From: Streptomyces sp. D2-8
GTDB taxonomy: Bacteria; Actinomycetota; Actinomycetes; Streptomycetales; Streptomycetaceae
Direction: 5' to 3'
DNA: 64,000 nucleotides
Assembly (NCBI RefSeq): GCF_023184515.1
Contig: NZ_JAAHBP010000017.1
Location: 124,001-188,000 of the forward strand
The notes under the pieces were generated by a model. The model saw only the letters and a program-made list of their open reading frames with translations. It ran no database searches and had not been told where the DNA came from. The translations under genes and the position numbers were made by a program. Positions 7,549 through 15,141 of this stretch are shown piece after piece (the first letter of the stretch is position 1; every line of letters begins with the position of its first letter).

Positions 7549-9225
7549 CTACGGCCGTCGCTCCCGCAGCCGTGTCGACACCCAGGCCCCGGCCAGCGCC
7601 ACCGCCGCCATCGGCAGGAACACCGCGGTGAAGGCGGCCGGGTGGGAGCCGGAGGTGTGGGTGGCCGAGTGGGTCACGGTGCCGCCGCCCAGCGCGGCGA
7701 AGGCGGCGCCGCCCGCGGACAGCAGGACGACGTTGGAGAGGCCGTCGGAGATCTGGAGGGCGGCGGAGTTGGTGCCGGCCTCCTCGGGGGCGGAGAGCTT
7801 GAGGAGGAGGACGCTCGTGGAGGAGATCACGAGCCCCATTCCGAAGCAGCCGAAGGCCCAGGCGACGGCCACGGTCCAGACGGGCACGGAGTCGACCAGC
7901 ACGCTCGGTGCCGTGGCGATGGCCGCCGCCACCAGCATCATCCCGACCGTGGTCAGCCGCTCCCGGTACGGCTCCACCCGCGACCGCGACTGCACCCACG
8001 AGCCCAGCGCCCACGTCCCCCCGCCCGCGGCGAGCGATAACCCGGCCAGCGTCGGACTGAGCCCGCGCTGCGTGACCAGCATCAGCGGCACGAACGACTC
8101 GGCGGCGATGAAGGATCCGGCGGCGACGCCGCGCAGCAACACGACGGACGGCAGCCCGCGGGCGGCCCGGTACGTGCCGCGCGGGAGCAGCCCGAGCACG
8201 GCCGGCACGAGCAGGGCCACGCCCACGGCACCGGGCAGGAGCGAGAGCGGGCGCAGGTCTTGGGCGGCGTACTGGAGCAGCCCGGCGCCCAGGGAGATGG
8301 CCAGGGCGAGCCGAATGCGCCGGCGGTCGAAGGAGGCGGGCGGGTTGTCGGGCGGGGCGGGCTGGTCGGTTGTCCGCACGCGGGCTGCCGTGACGGACCG
8401 GTCGTTGGTCCGCGCGGCGTCCGACGTGACGGGCCGGTCGGTTGTCTGTGCCGGGGCCGTTGCCCGCGCCGGGTCCGAGGTGACAGGTCGGTCCGCGAGG
8501 GCGGTCCGTTCCGCGGGGACGGGCAGGTCCGCCTGGGCGGGGCTCTCCGCCGCGGCGGACTTCGCGGCGGTCTGCCCCGCCGGTCCGGACGCCCGACGCC
8601 GTATCTGCGGCAGGGCGAGCGCGAGCGGGAAGACGACGAGCAGGGGTATCCCGACGAACACCCATCGCCACCCCAGCTGTTCGGTCACCGTGCCGGCGGC
8701 GAGCGGGCCGACGATCGACGGCAGCACCCAACTCGCGGCGAACGCGGCCATGATGGCCGGCCGCAGCCGCTCCGGATAGGCCCGCCCGACGACGACGTAC
8801 AGCGCGACGATCACCAGCCCGCCGCCGAACCCCTGCACGGCCCGGCCCAGGATGAACACCCACATCGTCCCGGCGGTCCCGGACAGCAGCAGCCCGGCGC
8901 CGAAGGAGGCGATGCCCGTCGTCAACGGCCCGAGAGGGCCGTGCCGGTCCGACCACTGCCCGGAGAGCACCATCCCGAACAGGCTGGTCGTGAAGTACCC
9001 GGAGAACGCGAACGCGTACAGCGACACCCCGTCCAGCTCCCGGGCCGCGACGGGCATCGCCGTCCCCACGGCGGTCGCCTCGAAGGCGATGAGCAGCACG
9101 ACGGAGACGATCCCGACACTCAACGCCCTGTATGCCGCCCCCAGCACACCCGTCTCGCTCTCGGCGAGCGAGGGCAGGTCAGGAGCCTCCACGACATCGG
9201 CATCACGCGGCTTCGGGACGGTCAT
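7549..9225 (-). CDS. MFS drug-exporter-type transporter with TTA codon and long central loop
   Basis: 558 aa, about 14 hydrophobic segments, resembling the DHA2/EmrB group of proton-driven exporters. The loop-2 motif is visible as GQWSDRHGPLGPL. Between about residues 208 and 297 lies an unusual hydrophilic loop rich in Ala, Thr, Pro and Arg, built of degenerate units around DRPVTSD. Codon 396 (8040-8038) is TTA, so translation may depend on bldA. The ATG at 9225 was chosen because the preceding 55 codons of the open frame are not transporter-like. Substrate unknown; no adjacent regulator. Confidence 0.87.
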   Translation of the reverse strand: MTVPKPRDADVVEAPDLPSLAESETGVLGAAYRALSVGIVSVVLLIAFEATAVGTAMPVAARELDGVSLYAFAFSGYFTTSLFGMVLSGQWSDRHGPLGPLTTGIASFGAGLLLSGTAGTMWVFILGRAVQGFGGGLVIVALYVVVGRAYPERLRPAIMAAFAASWVLPSIVGPLAAGTVTEQLGWRWVFVGIPLLVVFPLALALPQIRRRASGPAGQTAAKSAAAESPAQADLPVPAERTALADRPVTSDPARATAPAQTTDRPVTSDAARTNDRSVTAARVRTTDQPAPPDNPPASFDRRRIRLALAISLGAGLLQYAAQDLRPLSLLPGAVGVALLVPAVLGLLPRGTYRAARGLPSVVLLRGVAAGSFIAAESFVPLMLVTQRGLSPTLAGLSLAAGGGTWALGSWVQSRSRVEPYRERLTTVGMMLVAAAIATAPSVLVDSVPVWTVAVAWAFGCFGMGLVISSTSVLLLKLSAPEEAGTNSAALQISDGLSNVVLLSAGGAAFAALGGGTVTHSATHTSGSHPAAFTAVFLPMAAVALAGAWVSTRLRERRP

Positions 9226-9433
9226 GCCCGCCAGCGTAAGGTCCACGCCCCCCTTTGACCCCTGTCCCGAGACGGTCCCCGCCTGAGACCTTGGTCGTAC
9301 GCCTCCCGTTTTCGGCCACCCCTTCATGAACGGCGTACGGCAGTCGCGTTGCAGCCCCCGCGATGCCCTTGAGCCCCACCCCCACACCACCCCGGCCTAC
9401 GGTCGATGCACCGAGTTCAGCCCCGCTCCACTG

Positions 9434-9922
9434 TCAGCCGGCATCCGGAAGTGCTGCCGGGTCCGTGTCCTCGTCGGCCTTTCGTCGCGCCCTGCGCGCG
9501 TTCACCGCGCGGGCGGCGTCCAGCCATCGCCAGAGGCCGGCCTCCTCCAGGCTCAGGCCGGGGCAGGTGATGCGGTGCGGGACGCGGCACACGGCGCCGG
9601 GCGCGGGCTCGTCCTCGCGGCTGTTCCACGCCGTCCCGTTGGAGTCGACGTACCAGCGGTGCCAGACGGGCACTCTGTGTGCGGGTACCGGCATGCCCGG
9701 TTCGAGGAGGACGTGCAGGCCGTAATAGGTGACACGCCGATCACCGGCCAGCCCGCAGTGGGGGCAGAGCGGCGGAGCGGGCGGCTCGGGCCCGGTGGCG
9801 CCTTCCATCACGGCCTGGGCCCGGTCGGTCCTCTCCCACGGCTGTGGCGCGTCCGGTGGCCGCTGCCGGTGTCCGTCGGGGTCGGGTAACGGGATGATGC
9901 TCGACTCGTCTGTGTCCCCCAT
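9434..9922 (-). CDS. DUF6083-like hypothetical protein with early TTA codon
   Basis: 162 aa, soluble. The central region carries a CPHCG pair followed by a conserved-looking stretch (VPVWHRWYVDSNGTAWNSRE, then CRVPHRITCP) that I associate with DUF6083 proteins, which are common and uncharacterised in Streptomyces. The Cys-x2-Cys and the later Cys and His residues could bind zinc. ATG at 9922 was chosen; the open frame runs 43 codons further upstream in low-complexity sequence. Codon 12 (9889-9887) is TTA, so bldA could gate its expression. Confidence 0.6.
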   Translation of the reverse strand: MGDTDESSIIPLPDPDGHRQRPPDAPQPWERTDRAQAVMEGATGPEPPAPPLCPHCGLAGDRRVTYYGLHVLLEPGMPVPAHRVPVWHRWYVDSNGTAWNSREDEPAPGAVCRVPHRITCPGLSLEEAGLWRWLDAARAVNARRARRKADEDTDPAALPDAG

Positions 9923-10135
9923 GGCCCGAGCATGTGCGCGGGTCCGGGAGGGGGGAAGGGCGCGTTCAGGGCGCAACGGGGCAATCCGCCAGGGGTGTCC
10001 GGGCTGGCCGGTTCCCCGCTGGGGTAAGTCGCGCACAACCCCGAGCGGCACTCAGGTGTCCAGGACATGACCGGTAGCCGACGCTCCGGTCGTCGTGCCC
10101 CGGGCCGACGAGGAATTCCGACGAGGAGAAGAACC

Positions 10136-11356
10136 GTGCACCTCCGCCCCTCGGCAGCCGTCCTGGCCGCTGCCGTGATCGCCGTCGCCGGTCCCGCTGC
10201 CGCCGCGCCCCTGGCTCAGGCCGAGGAGGGCGGGCCCGAGCTGGTCGTGTCGGCCCTGCCGTCCGCGGCTCCCAAGCCGGGTGAGGTGTACGACAAGTCC
10301 GTCACCCTCACCAACCAGGGCACGGCCGCCGTGGACGGGGTCACCTTCCGGGTGCGTCTGACGCGCGGGCTGGACTTCCCCGAGCAGGTGAAGGGCTGCA
10401 CCTACTCGACCGTCAAGGACCAGGTCAGGCAGGCCCTCTGCGAGCTCGACACGGTCATCGAGCCCGGCGCCTCCGTCACCACGCCCGTCCGGTTCAAGGC
10501 GCTGGACCACGCCCTGATGGAGGCCGTCGAGTACGGCACGAGCGCGAGCGGTGAGGCGCCAGGCGAGGGGTTCGACGACAGTTACCGGCGGCTCACCCTG
10601 ACCGCCGACAACACCGCCGACCTCGTCGCGGTCGGTGAGGACACCGAGGCGCTGGCGGGCGGCGAGCAGTCGGTGACGGCGACTCTGCGCAACGACGGCC
10701 CCGGCTGGGTGCAGAACCAGGAGAGCGACGACCTCCCCGGGCTGCTGGTGCAGATCCCGCCGGGCACCGTCGCCGTCGGTGTGCCCAAGGACTGCGCGCC
10801 GTTCGGGATCGACGGGCCGAGCGGGCCGCAGGGGACCACGGGCAAGCCCAAGTACGTGTGCTGGCCGCAGGACGGGACCCTCGACGCCGGCCAGTCCCTG
10901 GCCTACACGTTCACGCTGAAGATCAAGAAGTCCGCGCAGGACACCGAGGGCGAGGTCAAGGCGTCGTCCGTCTACGACATCGCCCCGAAGTACGACACGA
11001 ACCGCGCCAACAACACCGCCGTGATCAGCATCGACCTGCCGAGCGACTACGAGCCGGAGCCGAGCCCCTCGGACGGCGCGGACGGTGGCTCCGGCAACGG
11101 CGGGAACGGCAACGCCCCGGAGGGCCAGGCCGCCGGCGGCACGGGCTCCACCGCCTCCCCCTCGGCCACGGCCTCGACCGGCACCTCGACCGGTGGCTCC
11201 ACCGGCTCCACGACCGGCAGCACCACCGGCGGCAACCTCGCCTCCACCGGCTCCGACGGCACCCCGCTCCTCGCCGGTGCAGCGGCTGCCGCGGCGGTGA
11301 TCGGTGGCGGCCTGGTGTTCGCCGTACGCCGCCGCAGCGCCGCCAAGTCCGCCTGA
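10136..11356 (+). CDS. LAxTG-anchored cell-surface protein with Ig-like repeats
   Basis: 406 aa exported wall protein. A signal peptide (about 35 residues, ending near AAAAPLAQA) precedes two beta-rich regions resembling DUF11/CARDB-type domains (KSVTLTNQGTAAVDGVTFRV; VTATLRNDGPGWVQ). A Ser/Thr/Gly linker follows, then LASTG at residue 368, a hydrophobic segment and the tail RRRSAAKSA: a complete sorting signal for Streptomyces class E sortases. GTG start chosen for the GAGGAG seven bases before it. It is transcribed away from the DUF6083 gene. Binding partner unknown. Confidence 0.85.
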   Translation: MHLRPSAAVLAAAVIAVAGPAAAAPLAQAEEGGPELVVSALPSAAPKPGEVYDKSVTLTNQGTAAVDGVTFRVRLTRGLDFPEQVKGCTYSTVKDQVRQALCELDTVIEPGASVTTPVRFKALDHALMEAVEYGTSASGEAPGEGFDDSYRRLTLTADNTADLVAVGEDTEALAGGEQSVTATLRNDGPGWVQNQESDDLPGLLVQIPPGTVAVGVPKDCAPFGIDGPSGPQGTTGKPKYVCWPQDGTLDAGQSLAYTFTLKIKKSAQDTEGEVKASSVYDIAPKYDTNRANNTAVISIDLPSDYEPEPSPSDGADGGSGNGGNGNAPEGQAAGGTGSTASPSATASTGTSTGGSTGSTTGSTTGGNLASTGSDGTPLLAGAAAAAAVIGGGLVFAVRRRSAAKSA

Positions 11357-11367
11357 CGGCAGCCCCG

Positions 11368-12534
11368 TCAGAGCACCCCGCCCGCCTCGTCCTGGAACGC
11401 GTCCGTCCAGTAGTGACGGACCGTTCCGCCCGCGGTCACGCCCGTCGGGTCCACCGTCGACAGGACCTGGAGCATCGTCATGGCCAGCTGGTCGTAGGTG
11501 TCGGTCGTCAGCTCGTGGGACGACTGGGCGTCTATCGCGCGCTCGCGGTGCAGGAGCCAGAGGGTGAAGGCGAGGGTCGACACGTCCGTGTTGAGCGGGT
11601 ACAGCGTCGCCTCGGGTTCGCTCCAGTTCAGGACCGCGCCCGTAGCGCCGTCGACGACCAGGCTGTTGTCCTCGACCAGGTGGCCGAGGCGGAGCAGTCG
11701 GTGGGCCCCGGCGGGAAGGTCCGCCGGGGCGCCGGTGTCGGCGTAGTACTCGGCGAGCGTCGCCAAGGGGACGTCCGTGTCCAGGGAGAAGACGTTAGCG
11801 TCCTCCGGCAGACCCACCTCGCGCAGGAAGCGGCGGGTCGGTTCGTGCGTGAGGGTCGCGGGGAAGTCGACGTCCTCGAAGCGCGCCACCTTGCCGGGGC
11901 CGAACTCCTGGTCCAGGAGGCGGTGCGGGAGGTCCAGGGAGAGGCCGGACGCGCCGCCCCGGCCCGCCACCAGGGACAGGGGGCGGATCAGTGCCGCCAT
12001 CTTCCAGAACGGGGCCGGTTCGCCGTCCGCGCCGTCGCGGAACACCGCCAGCAGGTGCTGGGACGCCTCCGCCACCGCCTTGGGGCCGTAGCGGCCGGCG
12101 TAGGAGGCGAACTGGCCGCGCAGGCCCGCCAGTTCGTCCGTGGCCTCCGCGAAGCGGACCAGCGTCCGCAGGGAGGGGGCCAGGGGGCGGCGGTCCATCA
12201 GGTCGGGGCGGTCGTACAGGACGTACGTCGTCGAGATCTCGCCCGTCGCGCCGTCCAGCAGGACCGACTCCGCCTCCAGGCCTCCGGGGCCCAGCAGTCC
12301 GCCTATCACCAGCTGCTCGCGCAGCTCCGCCGAGAGGCGGTCGTCCGGGTCGCCCGTCGAGTCGGCGACCGTGCGCAGGCCCTCGCGGCGCAGCTCCGCG
12401 AAGCTCAGCACACCGCTGTCGCAGGGCAGCCCGGGGCCGGTCAGCCAGTGCCGCGTGGACGTGTGCGTCACCCACGGGTCCAGCTCGGACTCGGTCAGGG
12501 TGATCACCGCGGAAACGGCGTCGGTCGTACTCAT
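11368..12534 (-). CDS. SUKH-4 family protein (two tandem SUKH-like domains)
   Basis: 388 aa soluble protein. The two halves look alike: each begins with a short sequence (WLTGPGLPCDSGVLSFAEL; FLREVGLPEDANVFSLDTDV) and later has a segment in which a value is compared with stored display-like text (VLLDGATGEI; VVDGATGAVLNW). This pattern is typical of SUKH-4, a superfamily known from contact-dependent toxin immunity and from Streptomyces cytoplasmic proteins of unknown role. ATG at 12534 follows GGGGGAG. No toxin gene is adjacent, so immunity function here is conjectural. Confidence 0.7.
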   Translation of the reverse strand: MSTTDAVSAVITLTESELDPWVTHTSTRHWLTGPGLPCDSGVLSFAELRREGLRTVADSTGDPDDRLSAELREQLVIGGLLGPGGLEAESVLLDGATGEISTTYVLYDRPDLMDRRPLAPSLRTLVRFAEATDELAGLRGQFASYAGRYGPKAVAEASQHLLAVFRDGADGEPAPFWKMAALIRPLSLVAGRGGASGLSLDLPHRLLDQEFGPGKVARFEDVDFPATLTHEPTRRFLREVGLPEDANVFSLDTDVPLATLAEYYADTGAPADLPAGAHRLLRLGHLVEDNSLVVDGATGAVLNWSEPEATLYPLNTDVSTLAFTLWLLHRERAIDAQSSHELTTDTYDQLAMTMLQVLSTVDPTGVTAGGTVRHYWTDAFQDEAGGVL

Positions 12535-12831
12535 GGGCTCCCCCGCATGTGCTTGCTCACCGTCCCCTGGCGGAGCACGGCAGACCGCCCGGCCCAGCCC
12601 GGCAGCCGTTCCCCACTGCCCAGAACAGTACGCCCCACCACTGACAGCGCCCCGGAACTGCGACGCGCGCCCGGCGACCACGCCGCGTCACCTCACAAGA
12701 CGCTCAGAGCACCCTCGCGCGTTCCCTTTTCGCAGAAATCGCTTTCACTCTCTGGCGCGGTGTCAGTTTCACGAGGATGGAGTGGAGTCCGATGCGCGGG
12801 GCCCGGGCGGGCCCCGCGGGAGGCACCGGCC

Positions 12832-15141
12832 TCAGGCCCGTTCCGTGACCACCGCGGCCTGCGGGCGGATCGGGAGCCGGTTCACGGGGCGGCCCGTCGC
12901 GGCCCGGACGGCGGACGCGATGGCCGCCGGGGACGTCACCACCGGCACCGCGCTGACGGCCTTGGCCCCGAAGGGGGCGACCACGTCCCGTTCCTCGACC
13001 AGCCGGACGATGCGGATGTCGGGCGCGTCGAGGGCGGTCGGGAGGGCGTAACCGGTCAGGTCGGGGTGGCGGACGATGCCGCGCGGCGTGCGGAGGTTCT
13101 CCGTGAGGGCGATGCCCAGGCCCTGGGTCACACCCGCCTCGATCCGGGCGGTGAGCTGGGCCGGGTTCAGGACGCGGCCCACGTCCTGGGCGACGGCCAG
13201 TTCCACGACCCGTACGGAACCGAGCTCGATGTCCACGTCCACCACCGCGCGGATCGCGCAGAAGGCCATGCCCACGAAGGCGTCGCCCTGGCCGGTCTCG
13301 TTCAGCGGCTCGGTCGGGTGCGGGCGGCACTGGGCGGTGGCCCACAGTTCCTTGCCGTCCAGCGCCTCGGTGACGGTCGTGGAGAGGACTCCGTCGTACG
13401 ACGTGATCTTTCCGTCGGTGATCTGGAGCAGCTCCGTCGACATGCCGAACTTGTGGGCGAGCGGCTGGAGGAGCTGCGTGCGGACCATCTTCGCCGCGCG
13501 CTCCACCGCCCCGCCCGACACCCAGGTGTGGCGGCCGCGGCAGCCCGCGCCCGCCGGGGGCTGGTCGGTGTCGACCGGCGCGACGTGCACCTCGTCGACG
13601 CCGAGCGTCTCCTGAACGATCTGCCGGGCCAGGGTCGTGAAGCCCTGACCGGTCTCGACGGCCGCGCACAGGACCGTCGCGACGCCGTCGTGGACCTTCA
13701 CGGTCGCCGTGGAGACCTCGTCCGCGCCCTCGGCGCCGAGCATGTGCACCATGCCCACGCCGTAGCCCACGCCCCGGCGCACCGCGCCCGGTTCGCCCGC
13801 GCCCTCGGGCCCGCCGGGCAGCAGCCACTCGTCCTCGGGCGTGTCCTTGGGCAGCGGCGGCAGCGGGAAGTCCCGTACGGCCTGGAGGAGTTCGGCGACG
13901 GGGGCCGGGCAGGTCACGGTCTGGCCGGTCGGCAGCACGTCACCGGTCGCCAGGGCGTTGCGCAGGCGCACTTCCGCCGGGTCGATGCCGAGCTTCTTCG
14001 CGATCTTGTCCATCTGCGCCTCGTAGGCGGCGCAGACCTGCATGGCGCCCTCGCCGCGTACGTGGCCGGACGGGGGGTTGTTGGTGCGTACGGCCCAGCC
14101 CTCGATGAAGGCGTTCGGGACGACGTACGGGCCGCAGGCGAAGGCGACGGCGGCGGCCAGGGCCTCGGCGGAGGTGTCGGCGTAGGCGCCCGCGTCGAGC
14201 AGGATCTGCGCCTCGACCTTGACGAGTCTGCCCTCGGCGTCGGCGTGGTGGCGGTAGCGCAGCAGGGTGGGGTGCCGGTGGACGTGGCCGAGGAAGGACT
14301 CCTCGCGCGTGGCGGTGAGCTTCACCGGGCAGCCGGTGCGCAGCGCCAGCAGGCCGAGCGGGAGCTGGAAGCTCTGGTCCTCGCGGTCGGCGGTGGCCCC
14401 GGGGACGCCGGTCACGACGATCTTGACGCGCTCGGGTTCCAGGTCGAAGGCGGCGGCGGCCGCGTCGCGGTCGGCGTGCGGGTCGGTGGAGGCGAGGTAC
14501 AGCTCCACCCCGCCGTCCGGGCGCGGCACGGCCAGGCCCGCCTCGGCGCCGATGGGCGCGGGGTCCTGGCGGCCGATGCGGTACAGGCCCTCGACGACGA
14601 TCTCGCCGGCCGCCTCGGGGTCGCCGTGGCGCAGCGGGATGTGCCGGATCAGGTTGCCGTCGGGGTGCAGCGGCTCGGCCTCGAAGGCCTGCTCCGGGTC
14701 GGTCACCGGGTCGAGCACCTCGTACTCGACGATGACGGCGGCCGCCGCCATGCGCGCGGTGTCCGGGTGGTCGGCGGCGACGGCCGCGATGGGCTCGCCG
14801 TGGTGGCGCACGACCTCGGAGGCGAAGACCGGGCGGTCGGCCGTGGCGCGGCCGTGCAACGGCCTGCCGGGGATGTCCTCGTGGGTGACGACGGCGCGGA
14901 CGCCGGGCATCTCACGCGCGTGGGAGGTGTCGATGGACACGATGCGCGCGTGCGGGTGCGGTGAGCGCAGCACGGCCGCCCACAGCAGGCCCTCGGCCCA
15001 CAGGTCGGCGGCGTACGGGAAGGTGCCCTCCGTCTTGGCGCGGGCGTCGGCGGGCGGGAGCGAGGCGCCGATGCCGTGCGGAAGCGGTTCGGGGGCGGGG
15101 GCGGCCTCCGCGGCCTGAGCGGTGGCTGCTTCGTTGCTCAC
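12832..15141 (-). CDS. Xanthine-dehydrogenase-family molybdopterin-binding subunit
   Basis: 769 aa large subunit holding the molybdenum cofactor. It opens with the typical aldehyde-oxidase domain (LPPADARAKTEGTFPYAADL, later LRSPHPHARI), and has the active-site loop GHVRGEGAMQ, which corresponds to the RGxG...Q loop of xanthine dehydrogenases rather than the CSFR loop of CO dehydrogenase. The C-terminal part contains ETGQGDAF and EAGVTQGLGIALTE. GTG start overlaps the stop of the 2Fe-2S subunit gene. Last gene of a FAD/Fe-S/Mo operon. Hydroxylates a purine, aldehyde or heterocycle; substrate not predictable by eye. Confidence 0.9.
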   Translation of the reverse strand: MSNEAATAQAAEAAPAPEPLPHGIGASLPPADARAKTEGTFPYAADLWAEGLLWAAVLRSPHPHARIVSIDTSHAREMPGVRAVVTHEDIPGRPLHGRATADRPVFASEVVRHHGEPIAAVAADHPDTARMAAAAVIVEYEVLDPVTDPEQAFEAEPLHPDGNLIRHIPLRHGDPEAAGEIVVEGLYRIGRQDPAPIGAEAGLAVPRPDGGVELYLASTDPHADRDAAAAAFDLEPERVKIVVTGVPGATADREDQSFQLPLGLLALRTGCPVKLTATREESFLGHVHRHPTLLRYRHHADAEGRLVKVEAQILLDAGAYADTSAEALAAAVAFACGPYVVPNAFIEGWAVRTNNPPSGHVRGEGAMQVCAAYEAQMDKIAKKLGIDPAEVRLRNALATGDVLPTGQTVTCPAPVAELLQAVRDFPLPPLPKDTPEDEWLLPGGPEGAGEPGAVRRGVGYGVGMVHMLGAEGADEVSTATVKVHDGVATVLCAAVETGQGFTTLARQIVQETLGVDEVHVAPVDTDQPPAGAGCRGRHTWVSGGAVERAAKMVRTQLLQPLAHKFGMSTELLQITDGKITSYDGVLSTTVTEALDGKELWATAQCRPHPTEPLNETGQGDAFVGMAFCAIRAVVDVDIELGSVRVVELAVAQDVGRVLNPAQLTARIEAGVTQGLGIALTENLRTPRGIVRHPDLTGYALPTALDAPDIRIVRLVEERDVVAPFGAKAVSAVPVVTSPAAIASAVRAATGRPVNRLPIRPQAAVVTERA

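Noticed and set aside
12696-12725. ECF-type promoter GGAAC-n18-CGTC on the minus strand before the SUKH-4 gene
   Set aside because: Spacer is longer than typical and the site is about 160 bases from the start codon; chance is likely in GC-rich DNA.
10858-14964. Plus-strand open frame of 1368 codons across the LAxTG, SUKH-4 and molybdenum-subunit genes
   Set aside because: It is an antisense and out-of-frame shadow created by high GC; composition is Arg/Gly/Ala/His-rich and it crosses several well-supported genes.
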